Origin: Bacillus solitudinis
GTDB lineage: Bacteria; Bacillota; Bacilli; Bacillales; Bacillaceae_D
Reading direction: 5' to 3'
NCBI RefSeq assembly: GCF_002797395.1
Contig: NZ_KZ454943.1
Coordinates: 2,486,211-2,550,210 of the forward strand
DNA: 64,000 nucleotides
Positions 35,535 to 44,677 of this stretch are shown piece after piece (within the stretch, counting starts at the first letter, position 1; each line of letters opens with the position of its first letter). The notes below the pieces were generated by a model, which worked only from the letters and a program-made list of their open reading frames with translations, was not told the DNA's origin and made no database searches. The translations under genes were made by a program, and so were the position numbers.

Positions 35535-36533
35535 ATGCAGGAATCAAAACAAGTAAAGATTATTGTTTCTGTAACGCTGATAATTGCCATTGCCTTAATT
35601 TGTATAGTTGGCTTAAAGGTCAGTGGAATTCTACATGATTCTAAAACAAGTGTTCAAGCTGATAAAGTCAAAGTGACGATTATTACGTCCGATGTGATTT
35701 CTGACCAAAGTTGGGGTAGTTTGGCATATAAAGGTCAACTAAAAATAGAGGAACAGTTTCAGGTTGATGTGACGTTGTATAGTGAAATTGCCACAGAGGA
35801 ATTAATGAAGGAAACGGTAGAGAAAGCGGTTAAAGAAGAAACCGATTTGATTATTGGACAGGGGCGCGAATTCTCTAATGTGTTTACTCAGCTAGCAAAC
35901 AGCCATACCAATATTCATTTTGTTACTATTCACGGGACTTCAAAGTATTCTAACCAATCAGTCTATACATTTGAACAAGGTGAAATTGAACACTTTGCGG
36001 CATTAGCAGCTGCACTAAAAACGAGAACGAAAAAGGTTGCTGTGCTTGATGCCATTGAATCCAGGGAAAAGAATCCAGAGTTTGAAAATGCTTTGGCTTA
36101 TTATATACCTGAAGCAACATTTTACTATAAAGTAGTTAATAGTAGAGATGACAGTAAAAAAGCAATACAATTAGCAACAGAGTTGTTCAAAGAAGGTGTG
36201 GATGTCATATACACAAAAGGTAATGCTTATAATCTCCATGTTATCGAACTGGCTAAACAATACGGGATTTATGTCATTGGTTATTTAGATGATCAGTCGT
36301 ATATTGCAAAAGATCATGTCTTAACAAGTGTAACTAATGACGTCTCTCAAATGTATGTAGCAATCATGAGAGATTATTTAAGTGAACATGGAATAAAAAA
36401 AGGAAAGGTTATGCTAAAAGAAAGTGATGGAATCTATCAACTTGCACCTTTTGGACCCATGTTTACTGATCGGGAAAAAGAAATGATAAATATAGAGATA
36501 GAGAAGTTTCAAAATGGAGAATTGAGATTTTAG
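35535..36533 (+). CDS. Med/BMP-like membrane-anchored binding protein, 332 aa
   Basis: A single N-terminal membrane helix (about 9-30, IIVSVTLIIAIALICIVG) without a lipobox Cys, then a BMP/Bmp-family periplasmic-binding fold (SDQSWGSLAYKGQLKIEEQF, ETDLIIGQGREFSNVF, KVAVLDAIE, EGVDVIYTKG). This resembles Med of B. subtilis, a BMP-family protein that promotes competence and sporulation kinase signalling. GAAGGGGAG precedes ATG. It lies 24 nt before a histidine-kinase gene, so it probably acts as the kinase's ligand-binding partner, sensing a nucleoside-like or sugar ligand. Confidence 0.78.
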   Translation: MQESKQVKIIVSVTLIIAIALICIVGLKVSGILHDSKTSVQADKVKVTIITSDVISDQSWGSLAYKGQLKIEEQFQVDVTLYSEIATEELMKETVEKAVKEETDLIIGQGREFSNVFTQLANSHTNIHFVTIHGTSKYSNQSVYTFEQGEIEHFAALAAALKTRTKKVAVLDAIESREKNPEFENALAYYIPEATFYYKVVNSRDDSKKAIQLATELFKEGVDVIYTKGNAYNLHVIELAKQYGIYVIGYLDDQSYIAKDHVLTSVTNDVSQMYVAIMRDYLSEHGIKKGKVMLKESDGIYQLAPFGPMFTDREKEMINIEIEKFQNGELRF

Positions 36534-36557
36534 TATGTAGAGTTAGCGGGGATGAGT

Positions 36558-38354
36558 ATGAGACTTTTAAAAAATTTGACGTTTCGCAGTAAAATATTGG
36601 CTATGCTCCTGTTAACGACACTTTTATTAAGTAGCTATTCATTTGTGCTGATTAGCTCGATTGATGAAGTAAATCAAGTAAGTAATGAAATTCAGCACAA
36701 TAATATTCCAGAATTAACTTGGATTTCTTATTGGGAAAAAGAGCTTTCTAATAAAGAGCATATGATAGAAAGCTATATTGCTAATGGCTATTGTTGTTAT
36801 TTCATTGAAAATTATGAGTCTTTTCTCGAAAATTCTAAAGAACACACACGTCAAGAATTGACATCGGTTCCAGCCTCGTTAGAGCATGTTAAACGAGAAA
36901 TAGACCTTCTAGATTTTATGGTTATGAATAATGTAAATGGATTGTTAGCAATTGAAGATCTGGCTGCAACGAAAAATTTCTTGAAGGAGCGTTATCTACC
37001 TAAATTACATGACATAAAGCAAGAATTAGATAAAGCCGAAGGAAATGTGTTTTCCTCATTAAACAGCCATTCTAGTCACTTTTCCTCTATTATTTCTGAG
37101 GCGCTTGTACTCCTCGTATTATTAACGAGTGGGGCGATGATAATATCTGGAGTTGCTGCGTATCGGATAAGTGCTAATTTGACACAGCCTGTTCAAAAAA
37201 TGATAGATAAAGTTGACCGAATCTCTAAAGGCGAGTATGGGCTAAAGGTTGATGGTACACAGCAAGTTGAATTGCAACAACTTACTCAATCTATTAATCA
37301 AATGTCTAGTCGTTTAAAGGATTCTTTTCATACGATTCTTAATGATAAAATTTACCGAGAACAGATTCTTAATTCGTTACCAGTTGGAGTAATTACTATT
37401 GATGAAAAGACGGCTGAAGTTTCTTTGAACTACTCGGCAAAGCAATTACTAGGGGATGAATATGATAAAGCCAAAAAGGACTCCCTTTCTAACAATGAAA
37501 ATCAACTTTTTTGGGGTGTACTAACTTCCAAGGAGATTAGCCATAATCTTAAGGTGCCTTTTCAATCGAAGGAAGGATCCCACGCGTTATTAATATCGCA
37601 GGCTGAATTAATGAATCAAAGGCAAGAAGTTATTGGACGGATTGTTTATTTTATAGATATTACAGAAACAGAAGAGTTAGAAAAACGTATGCATCACTCA
37701 GAAAAGCTAGCCCTTGTTGGTGAGTTAGCAGCGGGAGCAGCTCATGAAATCCGTAATCCATTAGCAGTTATTGATGGGTTTTTGAGTATTATGAATCATT
37801 CTTTTACGGAAGAGGATAAACAGAAATTTTATGTACCATTACTTTTAATGGAATTGAAGAGGATTAACTCCATCATTGAAGAAATGCTGATGTTAACAAA
37901 ACCCAGTGCACCAATATTAAAAAAGGTGTACTTGGAGGATATTTTTAATGAGATTTTACCTTTAATCGAGCAATCCTCAGTTAATGAACTAATAGAATTT
38001 CAGATGAACCTTGAAAGAGTAGCATTATTTATTGACGAAAAACAGTTGAAACAAGTATTTTACAATGTGATTCGCAATAGTGTTGAGGCAATGGATGGGA
38101 AAGGTTGTATCTCGATTTATTCCAAGATTAAAGATGGATTTTACCAAATCTTTTTAGAGGATACAGGATCAGGAATTCCGGAAGTTCTTCAATCTTCAAT
38201 CTTTGACCCATTTTTAACATCGAAAGAGTCCGGTACTGGGTTAGGGCTTACAATAGTTGAACGAATAATTGACAACCACCATGGAGTAATTAAACTCGTG
38301 TCCTCATGTGAAACGGGAACGGTATTTATGATTAAACTCCCGCTTGATAATTAA
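36558..38354 (+). CDS. Sensor histidine kinase with HAMP and PAS domains, 598 aa
   Basis: Two membrane helices (about 10-30 and 180-205) bracket an extracellular helical sensor, followed by HAMP (ANLTQPVQKMIDKVDRISKG), a PAS-like domain (QILNSLPVGVITIDEK), HisKA with AAHEIRNPLAVIDG, and the ATPase N, G1 and G2 boxes (VIRNSVEAMDGKG, EDTGSGIPE, KESGTGLGLTIVERII). This is the KinB/AtoS-like type that feeds the Spo0 phosphorelay in Bacillaceae. No response regulator is next to it. Start 36558 gives a better SD distance than 36552. Pairing with the Med-like gene suggests one signalling unit. Confidence 0.87.
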   Translation: MRLLKNLTFRSKILAMLLLTTLLLSSYSFVLISSIDEVNQVSNEIQHNNIPELTWISYWEKELSNKEHMIESYIANGYCCYFIENYESFLENSKEHTRQELTSVPASLEHVKREIDLLDFMVMNNVNGLLAIEDLAATKNFLKERYLPKLHDIKQELDKAEGNVFSSLNSHSSHFSSIISEALVLLVLLTSGAMIISGVAAYRISANLTQPVQKMIDKVDRISKGEYGLKVDGTQQVELQQLTQSINQMSSRLKDSFHTILNDKIYREQILNSLPVGVITIDEKTAEVSLNYSAKQLLGDEYDKAKKDSLSNNENQLFWGVLTSKEISHNLKVPFQSKEGSHALLISQAELMNQRQEVIGRIVYFIDITETEELEKRMHHSEKLALVGELAAGAAHEIRNPLAVIDGFLSIMNHSFTEEDKQKFYVPLLLMELKRINSIIEEMLMLTKPSAPILKKVYLEDIFNEILPLIEQSSVNELIEFQMNLERVALFIDEKQLKQVFYNVIRNSVEAMDGKGCISIYSKIKDGFYQIFLEDTGSGIPEVLQSSIFDPFLTSKESGTGLGLTIVERIIDNHHGVIKLVSSCETGTVFMIKLPLDN

Positions 38355-38358
38355 TCAA

Positions 38359-38397
38359 AAAAGATGTCTGGAACTGTTTAAAGGCATCTTTTAGTTT
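38359..38397 (+). terminator. Terminator of the Med-like/kinase operon
   Basis: AAAAGATG/CATCTTTT stem followed by AGTTTC; weak U-tract. Confidence 0.55.
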
Positions 38398-38523
38398 CTA
38401 CATACGTAGAGTCTATTTTACTTTGAAACCAAACTTTCCTATATTGGATTATTACTAAATGTTCATTACATTTTGGTCAATTTGCTTCAGCAATTATCCC
38501 GAAAAAAAACTCAGTCCTTATGA

Positions 38524-38694
38524 AAAATCTCTGATAAGAGTACTGCTAGAAATTTAGGTTTGCGGGACACAGAGTTGTTAATTAATCAGATAAAAGTACC
38601 AGGTAATGTGAAAAGAACGAGATTATTTCACATAAACTCATTAAACGCCAGACGTGTAAGAAAGTTAAATAAAGAATGTGGATGTACTATTTAG
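38524..38694 (+). other. Open frame without a good start, possible gene remnant
   Basis: After a TGA at 38521 an open frame runs 56 codons to TAG, with TARNLGLRDTELLINQIKVP and RTRLFHINSLNARRVRKLNK. The composition is protein-like, but there is no ATG and no ribosome site; the first usable start is TTG 38560. It ends just before a strong terminator. I do not recognise it; it may be the tail of a degraded gene. The rest of 38398-38981 holds nothing else supported. Confidence 0.3.
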
Positions 38695-38710
38695 TGAATC
38701 TTATTTTGAA

Positions 38711-38755
38711 AGAGCCTTAGACGGTCGTTATTCGACCATTTAAGGCTCTATTTTG
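38711..38755 (+). terminator. Compound-stem terminator
   Basis: AGAGCCTTA/TAAGGCTCT outer stem and GGTCG/CGACC inner stem around TTATT, followed by ATTTTG. Confidence 0.75.
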
Positions 38756-38981
38756 TTGTGGACAAACCACGGATTAACGAAGAATGTATAAGTGAATATT
38801 AGAAGCATCTGTACACATATATTAAATGTATGATATTTTTCCTGTCAAATTAATGGAATTTATAGGTTTGATTTTAGTAAAGTATAGGGAAGAAGAAAAA
38901 TGTGCTATTAAAATGTATAAATTGAAGTAAAACCGAGAATGATAGAATACATGTTTCTTACTACGGCGGAGGAGGTATGTC

Positions 38982-39158
38982 ATGAAACAGTATATCTTTT
39001 TCAGTCATTCAACGCCTCAAAATAGTAACTATAAAGAATATAAGATTGAGGCGAGTGGAATGATGGAAGCTTTAATAAAAGCAAAAAAGATGAAAGTGGC
39101 GATCGAAGCTGAAACCTTTACTCATGTTGACCTACAATTTAAAGGTGTCGTTTACTAA
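38982..39158 (+). CDS. Hypothetical small protein, 58 aa
   Basis: ATG 38982 has a near-perfect site GGAGGAGG 6-7 nt upstream. The protein starts MKQYIFFSHSTPQNSNYKEY, then IEASGMMEALIKAKKMKVAI and ends with VDLQFKGVVY. A beta-alpha-beta small globular fold is plausible; no signal or membrane helix. I do not recognise the family. It is monocistronic, with a GTGTCATAAGG palindrome 34 nt after the stop. Ribosome site and codon use support a real gene. Confidence 0.65.
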   Translation: MKQYIFFSHSTPQNSNYKEYKIEASGMMEALIKAKKMKVAIEAETFTHVDLQFKGVVY

Positions 39159-39191
39159 ATAACTTTCGAGCGAAGAAATGAATAGTACCCA

Positions 39192-39241
39192 AAGAGGTTG
39201 TGTCATAAGGGAGGTTTAAACCTTATGGCACAACCTCTTTG
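39192..39241 (+). terminator. GTCATAAGG-family palindromic terminator
   Basis: AAGAGGTTGTGTCATAAGG pairs with CCTTATGGCACAACCTCTT (one mismatch). The interval to 39546 has one further hairpin near 39402-39430 (AAGGCG ... CGCCCTT) and no gene. Confidence 0.7.
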
Positions 39242-39546
39242 CAATGTAGCGAAAGGTGTCATAATGTCAGTTCTTCAATGCTTTGTGCTAGCTACCTTTT
39301 TAGTTTTTAGATAGCATCCTTTGGCTGCGAATTCCTGTCTTTGGAAGCATTTTAATGAGATTACAGAATAAATGAAACAAAGAGGTAGGAAGGACGAAGG
39401 AAGGCGTGTTCCCAGAGGGAATCGCCCTTCTACTGTTATGAACGCGCTATTAAAAAGTAATCAAGTGATCTGACAACAATAAAGTGCACCTTTTTAGTCA
39501 ATAGAGTTACTATTCTTAAACTAAATGGTTCCTTATAATAAAGTTA

Positions 39547-39560
39547 AGAAAGCGATTACA
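39547..39560 (+). promoter_or_regulatory. Cre-like site of the CUT1 operon
   Basis: AGAAAGCGATTACA matches 13 of 14 consensus positions. It lies 8 nt after TATAAT (39534-39539) and 20 nt before the first permease gene. Confidence 0.65.
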
Positions 39561-39579
39561 AAATGGGCGGTGAATTCAA

Positions 39580-40518
39580 ATGGAAAAGACTTATGAAGTG
39601 AAGTTGAAGCCAAACTCCAAAACTAAGTCGGTTACAAAAAGTAGAGCAAAATGGAGTAAAATTCTATCCTATGCTGCATTTGTAGGACCTGCACTTGTTC
39701 TATTTCTCATTATACAAATTGTGCCGTTTTTCATGGGTGTGTATTACTCTTTTACATCATGGAACGGAGTTAGTTCAGCTATTGAGTGGGTAGGGCTTGA
39801 AAATTATAAACGAATTTTCACAAACGATCCAAAGTTTTTTAATTCCTTTATATTTACAACGAAGTTCATGGTGGCCGCGGTTATTATAAGTAACTTCATT
39901 GGGTTTGGGTTGGCATTATTATTAAACGCTGCACTAAAGACAAAAAACATTTTAAGAACCGTCTTCTTTATTCCAAATGTAATTGGAGGACTGTTGCTCG
40001 GTTTTATCTGGCAATTTATTTTTGTGAGAGGGTTTTCTGCAGTGGGTGATTTAACAAATATTCCGTTTTTTCAACTAGCTTGGCTAGGAGATGCGAACAC
40101 AGCTTTTTGGGCAATTGTTATCGTTTTTGCTTGGCAAATTAGTGGATATATGATGGTTATTTATATCGCAGCTCTCCAAGGAGTGGATACCTCATTGCTT
40201 GAAGCAGCGAAAATTGATGGCGCTAATGCATTTACTTCTTTAACGAAAATTATTATTCCGTTAATTTTACCAGCATTCACCATATGTTTCTTTTTAACCA
40301 TTTCAATGGCATTTAAAATATTTGACTTGAACTTATCATTAACTGGTGGAGGTCCGTTTAACTCCACACAATCCGTCGCCATTAACATTTATTCAGAAGC
40401 ATTTACAAACAATAATTACGGTTTAGGTTCGGCTAAATCCATTTTATTCTTCTTAATCGTAGCTGTGGTAACAACGGTGCAAGTAATGGTCACGAAGAAG
40501 AGGGAGGTGCAGGCGTAA
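39580..40518 (+). CDS. CUT1 sugar ABC transporter permease (MalF/UgpA type), 312 aa
   Basis: Six membrane helices, the first after a basic N-terminus (SKILSYAAFVGPALVLFLII). The binding-protein-dependent permease loop EAAKIDGANAFTSLTKIIIP (EAA motif, contact with the ATPase) lies near residues 208-227. It forms a heterodimer with the next gene's product (stop and start overlap by 1 nt). No ATPase gene is present in the operon, so a shared multi-sugar ATPase (MsmX type) encoded elsewhere is expected. Cre-controlled. Confidence 0.93.
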   Translation: MEKTYEVKLKPNSKTKSVTKSRAKWSKILSYAAFVGPALVLFLIIQIVPFFMGVYYSFTSWNGVSSAIEWVGLENYKRIFTNDPKFFNSFIFTTKFMVAAVIISNFIGFGLALLLNAALKTKNILRTVFFIPNVIGGLLLGFIWQFIFVRGFSAVGDLTNIPFFQLAWLGDANTAFWAIVIVFAWQISGYMMVIYIAALQGVDTSLLEAAKIDGANAFTSLTKIIIPLILPAFTICFFLTISMAFKIFDLNLSLTGGGPFNSTQSVAINIYSEAFTNNNYGLGSAKSILFFLIVAVVTTVQVMVTKKREVQA

Positions 40519-41345
40519 TGAATCCAAGATACACATCAAAAACATTTGTTCTAGAAATTATGGGGATTATTTTAGGGTTGATTTTCCTGATACCTTTCTA
40601 CTTTGTTATAGCCAATTCAGTAAAGAGCTTTTCCGAGATTTTAGTCGATGCTGCAGCTTTACCAAGTGATATTTTATTTTCAAATTACGCTAAGGTTTGG
40701 GACATTCTAAATTTCCCCTCAGCGTTTATGAATTCATTTTTAATTACCTTTTTCAGTATCGTTGGCCTTGTTATTATTAGTTCAATGGCTGCGTGGAAAT
40801 TAGTTAGAAGCCCAGGGAAAATTAGTGGAATTCTTTTCATCATGTTTGTTTCTGCAATGGTTATTCCATTTCAGACAGTGATGATTCCTTTAGTTAAACT
40901 TGGTGGGATTTTAGGTATTATGAATAGCATCCCTGGGATTGTTATGATGTATTTCGGTTTTGGCGTGCCTCTTTCCATATTCCTGTACCATGGGTTTGTA
41001 AAAACGGTGCCCATTGAAATAGAGGAATCTGCAAGAATTGACGGTTGTTCCCAGTTTGGTGTCTTTTGGAGAATTGTGTTCCCGCTTTTAAAGCCAATTA
41101 CGGTAACAGTCATTATCTTGAACACCTTGTGGATTTGGAATGATTATCTATTGCCGCTTCTTGTTTTACAAGATGCTTCATTACGTACAATTCCTCTTGC
41201 AACGAGCTCTTTCTTTGCTCAATATACAAAACAATGGGATATGGGTTTAGCGGCTTTAGTAATGGGAATTACACCGATTGTTATCTTCTTCCTATTTCTC
41301 CAGAAGCATATTATTAAAGGAATTGCTTCGGGTTCAATAAAATAA
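40518..41345 (+). CDS. CUT1 sugar ABC transporter permease (MalG/UgpE type), 275 aa
   Basis: Six membrane helices and the EAA motif EESARIDGCSQFGVFWRIVF. N-terminus without extra domain, start overlapping the previous stop (TAATG arrangement), SD GGGAGGTG in the upstream gene. Second channel subunit of the oligosaccharide importer; ends in the typical KHIIKGIASGSIK. Confidence 0.93.
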   Translation: MNPRYTSKTFVLEIMGIILGLIFLIPFYFVIANSVKSFSEILVDAAALPSDILFSNYAKVWDILNFPSAFMNSFLITFFSIVGLVIISSMAAWKLVRSPGKISGILFIMFVSAMVIPFQTVMIPLVKLGGILGIMNSIPGIVMMYFGFGVPLSIFLYHGFVKTVPIEIEESARIDGCSQFGVFWRIVFPLLKPITVTVIILNTLWIWNDYLLPLLVLQDASLRTIPLATSSFFAQYTKQWDMGLAALVMGITPIVIFFLFLQKHIIKGIASGSIK

Positions 41346-41460
41346 TTGAGACCTGAATGTAAGCAAAAAAGGTTATAAATTTTGCTGCTCTACTATTAGA
41401 ATGGCAAAAGTTAAAAATATGTAAGATAAAAATGAGACATTTTAAGGAGGGCAATACTTT

Positions 41461-42759
41461 ATGAGACGGATTTTATTTCTTTGCTTATCTATGTTGATAG
41501 CTGTTGGGATTCTTGTAGCATGTGGTGGGAATACTGAAGAGACAGCACCAGAAAGTAGCGCAGGTGAGGATACAGAGGGGACAACAGATACTGGTGAAGT
41601 AGTGACACTTGATTTCTTCCAATTCAAAGTGGAAATTGCGGACCAACTTCGTGCGATGCTTGATGAGTTTGAAGCAGAACATCCTACAATAAAGGTAAAT
41701 CTTGAAACAGTCGGTGGTGGTGCTGACTATGGTGCTGCCTTGCGTGCCAAATTCGCTTCTGGAGAAAGACCAGATATTTTCAATAATGGTGGTTTCAACG
41801 AATTAGAGCTTTGGAAAGAGCATTTAGCTGACTTGTCAAATGAGCCATGGGTTGAGAATGTTCTTCCTATCGGTAAAGTTCCTATGACTGACGATGACGG
41901 GGCGCTTTATGGTATGCCAGTTAACTTAGAAGGATATGGATTTATTTATAATAAAGATTTATTCGAGCAAGCTGGTATTACATCACCTCCTACGACACTT
42001 TCCGAAATGAAAGATGCTGTTCAAAAGTTAGAAGAAGCAGATATAACGGCATTTGCAGCAGGTTATGGAGAATGGTGGGTCATAGGTCAACATTTGTTAA
42101 ATATTCCGTTTGCACAACAAGAGGATCCAGCGGCATTTATTCAAGGATTAATGGATGGAACGGAGACATTTGTTGGAAATAAGCATTTCGAAAGCTTTAA
42201 AGAAGTAATTGATACAGAATTACAATACGGAAATTCTAATCCACTAACAACTGACTACAATACACAAGTTACGTTGTTTGCTACAGGTGAAACAGCTATG
42301 CTCCAGCAAGGAAACTGGACTGAGAATATGATTTATGAACTTAACCCTGATATTAATATGGCGTTCTTACCGATTCCTATAAATGATGAAGCTGATGCAA
42401 ATCGTTTACCAGTAGGGGTTCCAAATAACTGGGCTCTTCATAAAAACTCTGAGCATTTAGAAGAAGCGAAGTTGTTACTCGATTGGATGGTTTCTTCTGA
42501 AACAGGTCAACGTTATATGACAGAAGAATTTGCGTTTATTCCTGCATTTGATAATATTGAGCCAGCGGGACTTGGTGCTCTTGGAGAATCCATTCTCGAA
42601 TATTCTGTAGATGAGAAGACAATTCCTTGGACGTGGTTCATGTGGCCAGACGGTGCAAGCCAAGATTTCGCGGCAGCAATCCAAGAATATGCAGCTGGTC
42701 AATCAGATTACGAAAAAATGTTAAATAGTTTCCAAGCTACTTGGAATGATTTTAAGTAA
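41461..42759 (+). CDS. CUT1 sugar-binding lipoprotein, 432 aa
   Basis: Signal MRRILFLCLSMLIAVGILVA followed by lipobox Cys (VACGGN), an acidic Ser/Thr-rich linker and the extracellular solute-binding protein family 1 fold (FKVEIADQLRAMLDEFEAEH, KFASGERPDIFNNGGF, GMPVNLEGYGFIYNKDLFEQ, QGNWTEN). It delivers the substrate to the two preceding permeases. AAGGAGG precedes ATG. A hairpin follows before the kinase gene, which would keep the binding protein more abundant than the regulator. Confidence 0.93.
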   Translation: MRRILFLCLSMLIAVGILVACGGNTEETAPESSAGEDTEGTTDTGEVVTLDFFQFKVEIADQLRAMLDEFEAEHPTIKVNLETVGGGADYGAALRAKFASGERPDIFNNGGFNELELWKEHLADLSNEPWVENVLPIGKVPMTDDDGALYGMPVNLEGYGFIYNKDLFEQAGITSPPTTLSEMKDAVQKLEEADITAFAAGYGEWWVIGQHLLNIPFAQQEDPAAFIQGLMDGTETFVGNKHFESFKEVIDTELQYGNSNPLTTDYNTQVTLFATGETAMLQQGNWTENMIYELNPDINMAFLPIPINDEADANRLPVGVPNNWALHKNSEHLEEAKLLLDWMVSSETGQRYMTEEFAFIPAFDNIEPAGLGALGESILEYSVDEKTIPWTWFMWPDGASQDFAAAIQEYAAGQSDYEKMLNSFQATWNDFK

Positions 42760-42793
42760 GTAATCATTTGAGACCTCTCTTCTCTATTCAATG

Positions 42794-42828
42794 GAAAGCA
42801 TATCTATACGTAGATGTGCTTTCTATCT
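42794..42828 (+). terminator. Hairpin after the binding-protein gene, likely attenuator
   Basis: GAAAGCATATCTA pairs with TAGATGTGCTTTC (one G-T pair) around TACG, followed by TATCTTA; a partial terminator or mRNA 3' stabiliser. Confidence 0.6.
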
Positions 42829-42874
42829 TATACTTACCTTATTTAGTGTTATAAGAAGAAGGGGAGGACTCTAT

Positions 42875-44677
42875 GTGATAAAGAAAAGCATTCGGAATAA
42901 ATTAATCGTATTGCTATTACTTATTACGGTTATTCCTTTTGGGAGTTCTATAGTAATTACATATATTTATACGAAGGATTCGTTAAACGATAAAGCCATT
43001 CAAGAAAACTTGAATTTACTTTATCAAGGGAAAGTAAATATTGAAACAAATATTAAAGAGTTAAATAATTTAACACTGTCAATTTATCGAAACCCTGATT
43101 TTATGAATTACTTAAAAATATCGGTATTTCCTACGGATTATGTATCAATGGGTATTGTAAACACCGCTCTCCAAACCTTGCTTTATTCGGACGACAGTAT
43201 TAATCGAGTCTATATGTCGATTATCGGTAGTCAACGTCTCATCTCAGTTTCAAGGCGTTCTGCAGTTGTCTACACAGAAAATGTCGTTGATACAGATAAA
43301 GAGTACTATTTGAAAGCAAAAGAAAGCCCATACAATCTATATGTTGAATCGATGTATAATCCACGTCCTGAAGTTAAACGTTCGAATTCATTTACATTAC
43401 ACCGAGCGTTTATAAATGTACCTTCAGATAATTTACTAGCCTATATTTCTTTAGAAATGAATCCAGATAAAATAGCGGAGTTAAGTAATTTTCTTTACGA
43501 CGAGTCAATTGAAGAGTTTTATATCCTTACACCCGAGGGCAATTTTATTTTTAGCTCGCAAAATGGGGAGTATGGCTTAGCGGGTGAAAATAAATGGATA
43601 AATGAACTTTTAAAAACAGAAGAGAAACGAGGCTATATCGAGTGGAGCGATAATTATTTTGAAGGGGTAATGGTGTATGAAAAAACGGATGAAGCTACAG
43701 GTGACTGGATATTGGTCAAGAGGCTTCCTTATACCACTCTCCACGAAAGTGCCTATGATGTTGCAATGATTAATATTATATTTGGCGTGATAGGGCTATC
43801 ACTTGTCATTCTCGCAACATTTTTAGTTTCTGTAAAAATAACGTCCCCAATCCGGGTATTAGTTCAAAATATTAAGCAAGTAGAAAAAGGAAATATGCAA
43901 GCGCAATTTGAATCGTTAGGAAATGATGAAATTGGAATTTTAGGTGATAGATTTAAAAAGATGATTGAAAGGATCAATCAGCTGATAAATCGAGAATATA
44001 AGCTAGAAATTGAAAATAAAACCAATCAATTAAAGGTACTTCAATCCCAAATAAACCCACACTTTTTGTATAATGCCCTTCAATCAATAGGTACGATTGC
44101 ACTTAAAAATAAAGTGCCGGAAATTTACACATCGATTACTGAGCTCTCGCAGATATTAAGATACGGTATGAATACCGATGAAGGAATTGTCACGTTGAGT
44201 AAAGAAATCAACTATACAAAGTCATATTTGCTGTTGCAAAAACAAAGATTTGGAGAAGACTTTGAGTACTCTGTTATCGTTAATCAAGATGTGCTGAATA
44301 TTCGTGTGCCGAAAATGATTATTCAACCTATTATAGAGAATTATTTTAAGCACGGGTTTGGAAACCGTGATGGGGTTGGAAGGCTCAAAGTACAGTGTGA
44401 GCTAGTGAATAATGAATTGGTGATTACAATCGAGGATAATGGAGTAGGTGTAAGCGCGGAAAGGCTTGAGGATATCCATCGCCATCTAAATGCTGAGCAT
44501 AACCGCGGGAAGGGAGATACAAACATCGGACTGAAAAATGTCTATGTCCGCTTAAAACTTTATTATTCTGAAAAGGCCATGTTAGAACTAGAAAATCTCG
44601 AGGAGGGTGGCTTTCTTGTAACGTTGAGGTTACCTGATGAAGTGGAGGTTGACAGGCATGAAGGCAATCATAATTGA
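42875..44677 (+). CDS. YesM-type sensor histidine kinase, 600 aa
   Basis: GTG 42875 is chosen for GGGGAGG upstream. Two membrane helices (about 9-29 and 300-322) enclose a long extracellular sensor, followed by HAMP (VKITSPIRVLVQNIKQVEKG) and the His_kinase domain of the LytS/YesM type with QSQINPHFLYNALQSI (phospho-His) and IIQPIIENYFKHGFG plus EDNGVGVSAERLED (ATPase). It overlaps the response-regulator gene by 20 nt. It should sense the presence of the sugar taken up by the operon. Confidence 0.92.
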   Translation: MIKKSIRNKLIVLLLLITVIPFGSSIVITYIYTKDSLNDKAIQENLNLLYQGKVNIETNIKELNNLTLSIYRNPDFMNYLKISVFPTDYVSMGIVNTALQTLLYSDDSINRVYMSIIGSQRLISVSRRSAVVYTENVVDTDKEYYLKAKESPYNLYVESMYNPRPEVKRSNSFTLHRAFINVPSDNLLAYISLEMNPDKIAELSNFLYDESIEEFYILTPEGNFIFSSQNGEYGLAGENKWINELLKTEEKRGYIEWSDNYFEGVMVYEKTDEATGDWILVKRLPYTTLHESAYDVAMINIIFGVIGLSLVILATFLVSVKITSPIRVLVQNIKQVEKGNMQAQFESLGNDEIGILGDRFKKMIERINQLINREYKLEIENKTNQLKVLQSQINPHFLYNALQSIGTIALKNKVPEIYTSITELSQILRYGMNTDEGIVTLSKEINYTKSYLLLQKQRFGEDFEYSVIVNQDVLNIRVPKMIIQPIIENYFKHGFGNRDGVGRLKVQCELVNNELVITIEDNGVGVSAERLEDIHRHLNAEHNRGKGDTNIGLKNVYVRLKLYYSEKAMLELENLEEGGFLVTLRLPDEVEVDRHEGNHN

